Part shown: positions 17,358 through 26,300 of the stretch, piece after piece | How the letters are laid out: each line of letters starts with the position of its first letter | How positions within the stretch are numbered: position 1 is the first letter of the stretch | Assembly: GCA_017538105.1 (NCBI GenBank) | Contig: JAFYJN010000067.1 | Span: 55,753 to 119,752, forward strand | From: Prevotella sp. | Lineage (GTDB): Bacteria; Bacteroidota; Bacteroidia; Bacteroidales; Bacteroidaceae | DNA length: 64,000 bases | Direction: 5' to 3' | Made by a program: the position numbers and the translations under genes | The notes under the pieces: model-generated | Database searches by the model: none | Seen by the model: only the letters and a program-made list of their open reading frames with translations | Told to the model about the DNA's origin: nothing

Positions 17358-18947
17358 TCAGGACTGCTTACGTCGGGCCTCGCGATAATCTGAGGGAGAA
17401 AGGCCGAAGTGTTGTTTGAAGCAAGTGCTAAAGTAGCGGTGGCTACTGAAGCCGCTGGCCAGAGCTACCTGACTGATATCAAGGTCAAAGCGGTCGGTCA
17501 GCATCTGCGCCGCGAAGTCAAGGCGCAGGGTGTTAACGTAAGCAGACACATTCTTATAACCTCCTCCACGCACAAAGGCATTGCCGATACGTTCTTTGGG
17601 CAGGGAGAAACGCTCGGTGAGCATCTGGCGGTCGCAGGCGGGATTGAGGAAAAGCTGCTCGCGCTCGATGGCGACGCTGAGGAACTGGAAGAGGTCGGCA
17701 TCGGAGAGCACAGACGGGTCGGTGGTGTCGTCTATCGGTATGACGGTCTGCTGTTTCTCCTTTAGCTGCTCCTTGGCCGACAATAGCTCGGAAATCTCCC
17801 GTGACAGTATGCGGTTCTTGCGCCTAACGACGCGCTGATAAAACGTCAAAATGGCGATGATCGTCAGCAGCAACACTGCCAGCAGCCCCAACCCGAAGGC
17901 CACCTGTCGCGAGTGCACCGCGTCGGCTTTCTGCCGTTCTATTTCCATATTCTGCTCATAGTCGCGGAACCTCGCAGTGGTTAGGTCTTCGTACATAGCA
18001 TCAAGTTTCTGTGTCTCGCCGAGCAGGCACCACGTCGGCGCAATCATCTTGCGCCCGTCGAGCGTCTGTCCGTAGTCACTCTTCTCGAATCGTTCCAGAC
18101 ATTCTTGCGCCTTTTGATTCTCGCCGCCCCTCGCATAGGCTTCGGCCAGAAATCCGTAGGCTTGGGCGCGATAGAAGTCAATATATCCTTGCCGGTCTTC
18201 GTCGGAGGGTTCTCGGTAGGTGTCATCGCGGTAGTCATCGGGGTGCTGCTCATAGTCAGTTAGGCGGTCGATGATGTGGTGGGCAACGGGGATAACATCG
18301 GCATGGCCGTCGTTCTCTCTCAGCAATGCAATCTTCCGCTTGGCGGCAATCACCCAGGCATCCAACTCGTTAAACTTACGCACGTTGTCAAGCTTCGCCA
18401 ACACACCGTCAATCTTAGAAACGCCCTCAGCCTTTCGCCCAACATGGGTAAGGAACAACCCCATCTCAGCCTCATTGCGCAGGGCCTCTGTCTCCATGCC
18501 CTTCTCACGGCACAGCACCACCAACTCGCCGCTCCACCTGATTACCTGTTCATCGTCATGCCGCAGTCGGCAAGCGTTCACCAACGTTTCCAACAAGTCC
18601 TGCCGATATGCCAGATTCTCCTGTGCCACATCGAGAAGCATCAGCCGCTCGCCGATGACAATAGCCGAGTCGAGCATCTTGCCCTCCAACCCCTGACTAT
18701 ACACCCTAACGCGCAGCAAATCGGACTGATAGTCGGGCAGCCCTGCCGCCCTAAGCGAGTCGATGACCTCCAGAGCCCGCTCTGGCTCCCCAGCCGCCAA
18801 ATCCATCACCCGTGCAGTAGCCTGCTTTATGTCAGGCACGATACCATCACTCTCAGCACCGTCATGCCCCTTCGTACAGTCCACCAATATCAACAGAAAG
18901 GCTATAACCGATACTATATTTGTTATACTGTATTGCGCTTTATGCAT
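17358..18947 (-). CDS. Membrane-anchored TPR-AraC family regulator
   Basis: 529 residues in three parts. After an N-terminal hydrophobic segment (ITNIVSVIAFLLILVDC, an anchor or lipoprotein-like signal) comes a helical TPR-like sensor of about 300 residues, probably periplasmic. A transmembrane helix (FGLGLLAVLLLTIIAILTF, about residue 355) is followed by a basic linker and coiled coil (RRKNRILSREISELLSAKEQ) and a C-terminal AraC-type double helix-turn-helix: SQVALASGFSSHRYFSTCFK then FGLSPSDYREARRKQ. This architecture lets an outside signal act directly on DNA. The direct repeats at 17232-17270 just behind the gene are its likely target, making the small membrane protein, 69-aa peptide and giant secreted protein its likely regulon. 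Confidence 0.87.
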   Translation of the reverse strand: MHKAQYSITNIVSVIAFLLILVDCTKGHDGAESDGIVPDIKQATARVMDLAAGEPERALEVIDSLRAAGLPDYQSDLLRVRVYSQGLEGKMLDSAIVIGERLMLLDVAQENLAYRQDLLETLVNACRLRHDDEQVIRWSGELVVLCREKGMETEALRNEAEMGLFLTHVGRKAEGVSKIDGVLAKLDNVRKFNELDAWVIAAKRKIALLRENDGHADVIPVAHHIIDRLTDYEQHPDDYRDDTYREPSDEDRQGYIDFYRAQAYGFLAEAYARGGENQKAQECLERFEKSDYGQTLDGRKMIAPTWCLLGETQKLDAMYEDLTTARFRDYEQNMEIERQKADAVHSRQVAFGLGLLAVLLLTIIAILTFYQRVVRRKNRILSREISELLSAKEQLKEKQQTVIPIDDTTDPSVLSDADLFQFLSVAIEREQLFLNPACDRQMLTERFSLPKERIGNAFVRGGGYKNVSAYVNTLRLDFAAQMLTDRFDLDISQVALASGFSSHRYFSTCFKQHFGLSPSDYREARRKQS

Positions 18948-19020
18948 TTCTTTTTATATTTATGTGAGTTCAACGAAATATTACCATCTGAAAATACTGG
19001 GCAAGTGTATGGGCTTCCGT

Positions 19021-19093
19021 TTCGTTGACAGCACCCCGCTAAGGGTTCTGAAACCGTCAAAGCCTGAACCTGAGCGTCAATTTGTTGCTGGCT
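19021..19093 (-). pseudogene. Copied 3' tail of the phosphatase gene
   Basis: This 73-bp stretch matches 20041-20113, the 3' end of the phosphatase gene, at an offset of exactly 1020 bp with no gaps and about 13 mismatches. A central part is nearly identical ('aaaccgtcaaagcctgaacc' and 'gcgtcaatttgttgctggct'). Read on the minus strand it gives SQQQIDAQVQALTVSEPLAG, against SQQQIDALVQALTVSELSAG in the intact gene. The similarity stops precisely at the stop codon of the transporter gene (19094-19096). It is a fragment with no start and no upstream part; probably a remnant of a second phosphatase copy or of a duplication event. Confidence 0.75.
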
Positions 19094-20029
19094 TTACGTT
19101 TTATTCGTTCTTACATACAGACGGGCGACGATGGCGCCGCTGATGTTATGCCACACGCTGAAGATGGCACCAGGGATGGTAGCCATGGGATAGGCGGCGA
19201 AATGGAGCGTGGCTAATGACGAGGCGAGGCCAGAATTCTGCATACCTACCTCGATGCTGACGGCCCGCTTCTTCGGCTCGGCAAGCCCTAACAGCCATCC
19301 TATCAGATAGCCAAGACCTAGTCCGCAGATGTTGTGAAGCATGACCACAACGACAATGACCAGACCGCCTGCCAGCAGTTTATGGGCATTGGCCCCGATG
19401 ACGATAGCCACGATGAAGGCGATGGCGAGCGATGAGACGGCAGGCAAGTAGGCTGTGGCCTTCTCCGTGAACTTGGTCCAAAGTCCCTTGACTATCAATC
19501 CCACAACGATGGGCAAGATAACCACCCAAAGTATGCTCATCAACATGCCCGCCACATCCACATCGACGCTTTTCCCGGCCAAAGCCCATGTCAGCAAGGG
19601 TGTCAGCAGCGGAGCCAATAAGGTGGAAACGCCTGTCATGCCCACGGACAATGCCAAGTCACCTTTCGCCAGATAGGTAATGACATTCGAGGCCGTGCCG
19701 CCAGGACAACAACCCACCAGCACCACGCCAAGGGCCAGTGCTTCATCGAGTTGGAACAGTCGAGCCAGTCCCCAAGCCAGCAGTGGCATGATAGTGAACT
19801 GTGCAAGACAGCCGACAATGACATCCTTTGGGCGACTGAACACGATTTTAAAATCCTTAAGGTTCAGCGTCAATCCCATGCCAAACATCACCACTCCCAA
19901 AAGATAGTTGATAACCGTCGTTGGTACTTGTTGCAGCACACTTGGGAACGCCAATGCCAGCATGGCAGCTGCCAGAACCAGCACGCCCATATAGTCGGAA
20001 ATTAGTTTACAGAGTCGTTTCATCGACAA
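19094..20029 (-). CDS. BASS-family (bile acid:sodium symporter-like) transporter
   Basis: A 311-residue inner-membrane protein with nine or ten hydrophobic helices. It belongs to the bile acid:sodium symporter family: VVMFGMGLTLNLKDFK, the GCCPGGTASNVITYLAKGD loop (the family's substrate and sodium-site region) and the IEVGMQNSGLASSLA motif are characteristic. Bacterial members move bile acids, pantoate/ketopantoate or other organic anions with sodium; the substrate cannot be told from the sequence. The start could be 20029 or two codons later (MKRLCK). It begins 9 bp after the phosphatase stop, so both are probably co-transcribed. Its stop codon marks the junction with the copied phosphatase tail. 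Confidence 0.9.
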   Translation of the reverse strand: MSMKRLCKLISDYMGVLVLAAAMLALAFPSVLQQVPTTVINYLLGVVMFGMGLTLNLKDFKIVFSRPKDVIVGCLAQFTIMPLLAWGLARLFQLDEALALGVVLVGCCPGGTASNVITYLAKGDLALSVGMTGVSTLLAPLLTPLLTWALAGKSVDVDVAGMLMSILWVVILPIVVGLIVKGLWTKFTEKATAYLPAVSSLAIAFIVAIVIGANAHKLLAGGLVIVVVVMLHNICGLGLGYLIGWLLGLAEPKKRAVSIEVGMQNSGLASSLATLHFAAYPMATIPGAIFSVWHNISGAIVARLYVRTNKT

Positions 20030-20038
20030 TATCCGTTT

Positions 20039-21226
20039 TTATTGTTGCCAGCACCCTGCGGAGAGCTCTGAAACCGTCAAAGCCTGAACCAGTGCGTCAA
20101 TTTGTTGCTGGCTCATGCCGTGAGAGAGCAGAAAATTGGAGAAAGCTTTCGCATAATCTAAGTCTTGCAGCAGAGATTCGTCATCAACGCCGGCATAATA
20201 CGTCAGACACATGTTGAGTCTCAATGATACCAATGCATTGCAAACACCGGGGTCTTTTTCTGGAGTGATTTCATAATAGTTATCGTATGTCTTCAGATAG
20301 TCGGCCACCATCTCCTCATAAGTGGCTCCGCACAGTCCCTCAAGCAATGCGCACACATACCCGGTACGGTCCTTTCCCTCCATACAATGGACGACGTAGG
20401 GTGCTGGGTATGACGGCAGTACCTTTAGTGCTTCTATCAGTCGGTTGTTAAAATCGGCTGCCGTAGGATCGGCCTTCAGCGGACACAGAATCACATGGCC
20501 ACTCTCCCATAGTGTACGGCTGTATGATGGCATGTCGTAGTTCTGTATCATCTCCTCGGTGTCGGCGAGGTTGAGCACAGTCCTTACATTTTGCCGTTCC
20601 AGATACTCCGATACATAGTTGGCACGATTGATATCGTTGCAGAACGGTGATGACGTGCGATGAAGTCTTCCGCTTGCAATGTTGCCGGCATTCACTGCGC
20701 GTGCATTGGCGAAAGCCTCGTCTGAAGGATAGTTTTCGCGGATGTTGGTGTATTTCATGCTCAGGGCCTGCTGCACGTCAATTTTGCCACCCTTTTCCTT
20801 CATCCTAATGATGAAAGTCTGCCCTTCCAGCCCTGTGAGTTCTTCGGGCAGTCCGATGTTGTTGGCGGTGAAGCAGATGGAGGGATAACTGGGATAGGCC
20901 ACGAACAGATAGTCTCCCGTGCGAGAATAGTAGCCATCGTAATAGGGCACGACTAATTCCTTGCCGATGATGGTGATGCTGAGGATGTCGCCGAGTGCGA
21001 ATCCAGCCTTTGTCATATCTTCCGCTGTCAGGTCCACCATTGCACCGCCGAACTCATTATAAGAAACAATCTTGCCTTCCAGCATCAACTCGTTGTTGGT
21101 TTCTTCGTTGTCAGAACAAGAGGATGTCAGGGTTGTTAAACCTACAAAAAGTATGAGAAGGATAGACCTCCAACCTCCTTGCAACGAAACTGAGGGGAAA
21201 AAGCATTCTGTTTGAATTAATGTCAT
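20039..21226 (-). CDS. Tyrosine-phosphatase-like lipoprotein
   Basis: 395 residues. An N-terminal signal with lipobox (ILLILFVGLTTLTSSC then SDNEE) points to an exported lipoprotein. The second half is a Tyr_phosphatase3 / dual-specificity fold: the GNIASGRLHRTSSPF motif, RTVLNLADTEEM, and the P-loop HCMEGKDRTG (CX5R; catalytic Cys about residue 277). Between the lipobox and phosphatase domain lies an extra beta-rich region of about 140 residues including a possible SAM-hydroxide-like small domain (VDLTAEDMTKAGFALGDILS). Exported phosphatases of this type act on phospho-Tyr/Ser or on inositol phosphates; the substrate is unknown. The last 24 codons are copied behind the next gene (19021-19093). 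A promoter lies about 100 bp upstream. Confidence 0.88.
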   Translation of the reverse strand: MTLIQTECFFPSVSLQGGWRSILLILFVGLTTLTSSCSDNEETNNELMLEGKIVSYNEFGGAMVDLTAEDMTKAGFALGDILSITIIGKELVVPYYDGYYSRTGDYLFVAYPSYPSICFTANNIGLPEELTGLEGQTFIIRMKEKGGKIDVQQALSMKYTNIRENYPSDEAFANARAVNAGNIASGRLHRTSSPFCNDINRANYVSEYLERQNVRTVLNLADTEEMIQNYDMPSYSRTLWESGHVILCPLKADPTAADFNNRLIEALKVLPSYPAPYVVHCMEGKDRTGYVCALLEGLCGATYEEMVADYLKTYDNYYEITPEKDPGVCNALVSLRLNMCLTYYAGVDDESLLQDLDYAKAFSNFLLSHGMSQQQIDALVQALTVSELSAGCWQQ

Positions 21227-21322
21227 AATATCCGAGTATGGTGTTGTGATATATTCAAAAAAATAATGAATCTAATGTCTGCTCCGCTATCGTCATAATG
21301 CTTGCACATCATGTTTCGGGGG

Positions 21323-21352
21323 CAAAGATATAAAAAATTGGCAAATTGCAAA
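21323..21352 (-). promoter_or_regulatory. Predicted promoter of the phosphatase-transporter operon
   Basis: On the minus strand TATCTTTG at 21330-21323 fits TAnnTTTG, with TTTG at 21352-21349 (spacing 18). This would start transcription near 21317 and give a leader of roughly 90 nt to the phosphatase start at 21226. Confidence 0.55.
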
Positions 21353-21401
21353 CTATATTGCCAAATAAGTTGTTTCTCCAACTTTCAATTTGACTAAATA
21401 C

Positions 21402-21450
21402 AATTGTCGCTTCGCAATGAAGAATCATTCTTCAAAGAGAAGCGACAATT
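21402..21450. terminator. Hairpin between barrel and phosphatase genes
   Basis: AATTGTCGCTTC (21402-21413) pairs perfectly with GAAGCGACAATT (21439-21450). The loop contains a second, smaller hairpin (TGAAGAAT/ATTCTTCA). The minus-strand barrel gene ends at 21494, so this is its likely terminator, although the better T-run (TTTTTG after 21448) is on the plus strand. Confidence 0.6.
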
Positions 21451-21493
21451 TTTGTGAAATATTTGAGAACTAAACCTATTGATTATTCTTTGT

Positions 21494-24400
21494 TTAGAAG
21501 CGTCCGCCTCCGAAGCCGCCACCGCCGCCGAAGCCGCCGCCTCCACCGAAGCCACCGCCTCCACCAGGACGGCCACCACCGCCACCAGGACGACCACCGC
21601 CGCCGGGCATTCCACCACCAGGCATTCCACCGCCGGGCATTCCACCCGGGCCAAACATACCGCGTTGTTGACTCATCGGGTCTTTTCCACCGAAGAAATT
21701 GAACTTATAGATAACATGCAGCATGGCATAATGGTTGATGCTGTTGTATTCTGTATCCTGACGCATCATCGCGTTGATGGTGCGAGTCAGGTTGCTCTGC
21801 TGGTGAAGGATGTCATAGAACTGGAGCGTGACACTGAGGTTACCCTTCAAGAATGAGTGGCTCAACTGTGCGTTCCAAATCAGCTCGTTGGTGTTCATCG
21901 ACTTATCACTGTATCCACGGCGTGAGTTCTCATGGATATCGGAGGAGAGGGATGAGCCCCACGGCAGGTAGACGTTGAGGTTAAGGCCATAAGAGAACTG
22001 CCAAGTGTCAAGGTCGCTGTTGGGCTGCAATTTATTGCGTGCATGCATATAGGTCATTTCACCATTCAGGTCAACCTCCAGCCAACTATTGCGGAAGCTC
22101 GTTGACAGTCGTTCGCCCAATGTGGTGGTACGTGTGTAGTTGCGCTGTGAATTCTGGGTCATGCCAAGCGACAGATAACCTACACTCTGGTTGTAACCAA
22201 GGTTGGTGAAGGTATTGACATTCCAATATCCCGTGCTGTCGATGGACGTGTTGAACATCAATCCCAATTGAGAGCTCCAGTTACCATTGATATTCTCCGG
22301 CCGCGTGGTACGTCCACCCGTATTCTCATCGTAGGTCACCATGTTGCTGATGCTGTTTCTGGTGACATTCAAATTACCGAATGCCATGATAGACCGCTGG
22401 TGCGACTGAATGTAGTTATTGTAGTTAATCCTCATATTGTGGGTGAACGAGGGTTTCAATCCCGGGTTACCCTTTGTTATGTTCAGCGGGTCGGAGTCGT
22501 CGGTGATGTCGAGCAGGTCGGACATGTTGGGTTGGCTGGAGCGTCCACGATAATTGATGCGCAGGTTGCTCAGTTTCGAGAAGCGATAAAGGAAATTGAT
22601 CATCGGCGATACGTTGGTCACCGAACGGTCCATGTCGACATGCACACCTTGGAAATCCTGAGTGTATTTCGACTTTTGCGGTTGCACCATGAATCCCGCA
22701 TTGAGTTGGAAATTAGGCTGTATCCAACGATAGGTGAGCTGTATCTCATGGATATAGTTCTTGTATTCCGAGAAGCGGCTCAAGTCATCGTCAAGATATG
22801 CCTCCAAGGGGTTGGTCAGTCGTTCGAGATAAGCATCCCACATACGGTAACCCGGTGTCAGTCCTTCGGAGAAGGCCAATCCCATATCGCTGAAGTCGTA
22901 TGTCGCCCTGTCGCTCTTGTTGTAACGGTATTGATAGCGATAGCTGAACTGGAGGAACATCGCTTTGGCGATGGGTTCCGAATAAGTCACCTGGAGAGCG
23001 TAGCTCCAGTTCTTCGTCGGCGTGGTGTTATAACGGTTTGTCTGGTAGGTGGAATCCAATCCCAGATAGTTCTTTATCTGGTAGAGGTGCACGTCGCTCA
23101 CGGAAAGTTGGGTGTTGTCGTTCTTTCCATAGCTCAGGTCTGTGCGCAGGGTGACGTTTCTTCCGCTGTCGTTGAGTTTGCGGTTGAATTGGATCATGGC
23201 GTTGGCATTGGTGTTTTCACCATAGGTAATGCTTCCGTCTTTCTGCGTGTTAACCATGACGTTTTGTTCCGCCATCTTGTCTATGTCTTCATCACTGAGC
23301 GGGTTATCCACATAATCATAGGGGTTGTCGTTGAATTGCGCAGACCGTTGTATGCGTGTACCATCGCTGGTGCTGTAAGAGATAGAGGGCCGGAACATTA
23401 TGTTTGTCATGGTGTCAGGTTCCCATTCTATGCGCATCTGTCCGTTCCACGAATTGTTGCGGTTATAGCTTTGGTTCAGCGAGTTGGAGAACGAGTTGGC
23501 GATACTGACGAAGTTTTCCGTTGCTCTTTTTGCAAGAACATCGCTATTGCGGTGGTTCCACCTCACGCTGGCATCCCATTTCAGTTTGTCGGAACCCACA
23601 TAGTTGAAGTTGACACCCAACATCTTCGATGCGTTGAGTCCATCTTGGTTGACACCGAAGCGGCGTCCACCGCCACCACCAGGGAATCCCATGTCATTGG
23701 TATTATTGGCATTGCCGAAGAGCATCAGGCGTACATCACTATTGAAATAAGCAGCCATAAGTCGTTCCGAGTATCTGTCATGGGTACCTATGCCCAAGTC
23801 GGCGTTTCCCGTTAGGCCCTTATTCATGCCTGGTTTGATGCCGAAGTCAAGCACCGTCTCCTCCTCTCCGTCGTCAATGCCCGTGATTCGAGCCAAGTCG
23901 CTCTTCTCGTCATAGGCCCTTACCCTTTCAACGATGGAAGTGGGCAGGTTTTTGAGTGCAGTCTGCGTGTCGCCGGTCATGAATTCCTTGCCGTCGACTT
24001 TGATTTTCTTCACCTCCTTGCCATTGATGGTGATTTTGCCATCGTCACCCACCTGGGCACCCGGCAATCTCTTCACCAGTTCTTCTATGGCGGCACCTTC
24101 TGGTGTTCGGTAAGCCGAGGCGTTATAGATGAAGGTGTCCTCCTTGACCACCACCTTGGCGGCCTGTCCTGTCACCGTCGTGCCTTTAAGCATGATGGCA
24201 TCAGACTGGAAGATGACGTCGCCAAGGTCCATCTGTTCTCCTTGCCTCACTATGATGGTTTTGAGCAAAGGAATATATCCCACACTTGTCAAGCGCAGGA
24301 TGTACTGACCCGCCGAATCGACGGGCAGCGTGAAATAGCCTTCCTCATCACTGATAACACCACTGACGAAAGTGCTGTCTTTTCGCAATAATTGCAAGGT

Positions 24401-24538
24401 TACTTGCATCACGCCCTCATGGGTATCCTTATCCAAGATATGTCCACTGATTTGCGCAGGCGTCTGTTCTGGTTGCTGTGCCCATATGTTACCTAATCCC
24501 AGGCAAGCCCATATGGCTAAAAACAATAATCGTTTCAT
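21494..24538 (-). CDS. TonB-dependent-receptor-like outer-membrane barrel with Gly-rich tail
   Basis: About 1014 residues from MKRLLFLAIWACLGLGNIWA (signal peptide). Next comes a carboxypeptidase-regulatory-like domain (ISGHILDKDTHEGVMQVTLQ, ending GYIPLLKTIIV), a plug-like domain (RTPEGAAIEELVKRLPGAQV, KKIKVDGKEFMTGDTQTALK), and a long C-terminal barrel with many paired aromatic/polar strands (OMP_b-brl_3 type). The start at 24538 is preferred to an upstream Met (24613) because it begins the signal peptide. Odd feature: after the last typical barrel strand (YAMLHVIYKFNFFGGK) there is a tail of about 60 residues made of MPGGG, RPGGGGG and FGGGGG repeats ending GGGRF, unusual because such barrels normally end with the final strand. 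Substrate unknown. Confidence 0.88.
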   Translation of the reverse strand: MKRLLFLAIWACLGLGNIWAQQPEQTPAQISGHILDKDTHEGVMQVTLQLLRKDSTFVSGVISDEEGYFTLPVDSAGQYILRLTSVGYIPLLKTIIVRQGEQMDLGDVIFQSDAIMLKGTTVTGQAAKVVVKEDTFIYNASAYRTPEGAAIEELVKRLPGAQVGDDGKITINGKEVKKIKVDGKEFMTGDTQTALKNLPTSIVERVRAYDEKSDLARITGIDDGEEETVLDFGIKPGMNKGLTGNADLGIGTHDRYSERLMAAYFNSDVRLMLFGNANNTNDMGFPGGGGGRRFGVNQDGLNASKMLGVNFNYVGSDKLKWDASVRWNHRNSDVLAKRATENFVSIANSFSNSLNQSYNRNNSWNGQMRIEWEPDTMTNIMFRPSISYSTSDGTRIQRSAQFNDNPYDYVDNPLSDEDIDKMAEQNVMVNTQKDGSITYGENTNANAMIQFNRKLNDSGRNVTLRTDLSYGKNDNTQLSVSDVHLYQIKNYLGLDSTYQTNRYNTTPTKNWSYALQVTYSEPIAKAMFLQFSYRYQYRYNKSDRATYDFSDMGLAFSEGLTPGYRMWDAYLERLTNPLEAYLDDDLSRFSEYKNYIHEIQLTYRWIQPNFQLNAGFMVQPQKSKYTQDFQGVHVDMDRSVTNVSPMINFLYRFSKLSNLRINYRGRSSQPNMSDLLDITDDSDPLNITKGNPGLKPSFTHNMRINYNNYIQSHQRSIMAFGNLNVTRNSISNMVTYDENTGGRTTRPENINGNWSSQLGLMFNTSIDSTGYWNVNTFTNLGYNQSVGYLSLGMTQNSQRNYTRTTTLGERLSTSFRNSWLEVDLNGEMTYMHARNKLQPNSDLDTWQFSYGLNLNVYLPWGSSLSSDIHENSRRGYSDKSMNTNELIWNAQLSHSFLKGNLSVTLQFYDILHQQSNLTRTINAMMRQDTEYNSINHYAMLHVIYKFNFFGGKDPMSQQRGMFGPGGMPGGGMPGGGMPGGGGRPGGGGGRPGGGGGFGGGGGFGGGGGFGGGRF

Positions 24539-24681
24539 CAAAAAAAAATTGAGATTTGTTGTTATGACGTGGAAAAAAACAAAAAGTTTAACCACCTCCA
24601 CACAAATGCACATATTTTTAGATTCTTTAAAGGTGGACTCACAAAAACCAACGAAAGGATACGGAAAACCGAAAAAAGCAT

Positions 24682-24689
24682 TAACTTTG
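24682..24689 (+). promoter_or_regulatory. Predicted -7 box of aroB
   Basis: TAACTTTG fits TAnnTTTG and lies 24 bp before the aroB start codon, giving a leader of only about 15-20 nt. No clear TTTG is seen 20 nt upstream. Confidence 0.5.
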
Positions 24690-24712
24690 CCCCAAATTAA
24701 TTAGGCACACCC

Positions 24713-25765
24713 ATGTTAGAGAACGTCATCATCACCCAAAACTTAGAGCAAGACTTGCAACAAGCCATCGACGACATACAGCCTGACAAACTGTTTGCGC
24801 TCACCGACACGAATACCCAAGAAGCATGCTATCCACTCATCGAAACGTGGCCTTGCATGGCTGGAGCGCAAAGTATTACCATCGCTGCCACCGATGACCA
24901 TAAAGACGTGGCATCACTCAGCGAGGTGTGGAGTGCGTTGGGTCAAGGGGGAGCCTCGCGTCACTCCTGTCTCGTCAATTTGGGGGGTGGCATGGTGACC
25001 GACTTGGGCGGATTCGCCGCCGCCACTTTTAAACGCGGCATTGCCTTTATCAACATCCCCACCACGCTACTCTCGATGGTTGATGCTTCTGTGGGCGGCA
25101 AGACGGGCGTGAATTTCAACGGCCTAAAGAATGAGGTGGGTGTGTTCCGCAATGCCAACCGTGTATTGCTTTCCACCTGTTTCCTTAACACCCTCGACAA
25201 CGAAAACCTGCGCAGCGGATATGCCGAGATGCTGAAGCATGGGCTGTTAAGCACACCTGAGATGTGGAAGGAACTAATTTCTTTCCCGTTGGAAAAACCC
25301 GACATGGAACAGTTGCAACAGATGATAGGCCGTTCTGTGGCGGTGAAGGCCGACATCGTGGAGGCCGATCCCTTGGAGCGTGGCATCCGCAAGGCTCTCA
25401 ACCTGGGTCATACCGTCGGCCATGCTTTCGAGTCATGGGCCATGCAGCGCAAGACACCTATCCTGCACGGTTATGCCGTGGCTTTCGGCATGGTGGTGGA
25501 GCTGTATCTCAGTGTGGCGAAATGTGGTTTTCCCACATCGTTGCTTCGTCAAGCCACCCATTTCATTGATGATTATTATGGCACGCTTCCCATCACCTGC
25601 AAGGACTACCCCACCCTTCTGGAGTTGATGACACATGACAAGAAGAACCAAGACGGGCGCATCAACTTCACGCTCCTCGGCAATATCGGTGACATCCGCA
25701 TCAACCAAAACGCCTCAAAAGAAGAGATTGAGGAAGCTTTAGACTTTTTCAGAGAAGGACAGTGA
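24713..25765 (+). CDS. aroB: 3-dehydroquinate synthase
   Basis: Converts DAHP into 3-dehydroquinate, the second step of the shikimate pathway, with NAD and a divalent metal. At 350 residues it has the usual length. NAD-binding GGGMVTDLGGFAAATFKRGI and PTTLLSMVDASVGGKTGVNF are present, as are the three metal-ligand motifs: SGYAEMLKHG (Glu), NLGHTVGHAFE (His) and LHGYAVAFGM (His). It stands alone on the plus strand between the minus-strand barrel gene and the minus-strand island that follows. The shikimate pathway also supplies chorismate to the menaquinone genes further along this window. Confidence 0.96.
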   Translation: MLENVIITQNLEQDLQQAIDDIQPDKLFALTDTNTQEACYPLIETWPCMAGAQSITIAATDDHKDVASLSEVWSALGQGGASRHSCLVNLGGGMVTDLGGFAAATFKRGIAFINIPTTLLSMVDASVGGKTGVNFNGLKNEVGVFRNANRVLLSTCFLNTLDNENLRSGYAEMLKHGLLSTPEMWKELISFPLEKPDMEQLQQMIGRSVAVKADIVEADPLERGIRKALNLGHTVGHAFESWAMQRKTPILHGYAVAFGMVVELYLSVAKCGFPTSLLRQATHFIDDYYGTLPITCKDYPTLLELMTHDKKNQDGRINFTLLGNIGDIRINQNASKEEIEEALDFFREGQ

Positions 25766-25830
25766 AGTCGGAAGTAATTTTTGAGCGAGGGGATGACGGA
25801 TGATTAGTTTGAATGACCGAGACTCCTTGA

Positions 25831-26127
25831 TCATTTCTTTCGTTCTACTTTTGCCCTATTCATGATAATGGTTTCCTCATACGGTGCTCCCATCGTCCAA
25901 TACTTGTATTCGTCGATATAGAGATAGGGATGGTAATACTTTCCCCAGTGTTCATATACACCAAAACGACGTTGCATATCGATGAAATACAAGAACTCCT
26001 CGTCTGTCAAGGAACATTTGCCTCGCACGATATATTCGTGTGGTGCCCATGTCATTGTTTTGGCAAATGTCCATTGGCAACGGGAAATCATCTCACGAAG
26101 TTTTGAGTAATCTATATCTTTCTTCAT
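25831..26127 (-). CDS. Small protein of unknown function
   Basis: 98 residues, no signal peptide or membrane helix, rich in Tyr, Trp and Glu (FIDMQRRFGVYEHWGKYYHP, YLYIDEYKYWTMGAPYEETI). I do not recognise the family. It is probably a cytosolic single-domain protein. It lies downstream of the HIRAN gene on the same strand with a 170-bp gap that holds no obvious terminator or -7 box, so it could be read through from the HIRAN promoter. Whether it belongs to the island is uncertain. Confidence 0.55.
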   Translation of the reverse strand: MKKDIDYSKLREMISRCQWTFAKTMTWAPHEYIVRGKCSLTDEEFLYFIDMQRRFGVYEHWGKYYHPYLYIDEYKYWTMGAPYEETIIMNRAKVERKK

Positions 26128-26300
26128 TGTTCGATGACTATATTAATGAATACACGGCACTATTTTAACGGATAATCAGGAAAACCTTTTACCTTCTATA
26201 ATCAGCATATATTACACATCCACACCCTGAACATTTAATTGTACAAAATTGTGCGTTCCACTCTTTCTGTTATTAACTGTGACATAGTAATTAGTTGATT

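Noticed and set aside
22268-23815. Plus-strand open frame of 515 codons inside the barrel gene
   Set aside because: Lies wholly antisense to a recognised outer-membrane protein; its Val/His/Arg-rich translation has no domain or signal and is a codon-bias shadow.
26128-26300. Third copy of the palindrome (TGTACAAAATTGTGCG region)
   Set aside because: Shares only TGTAC with the operator, lacks the CCAT half-site and has no -7 box at the right distance.
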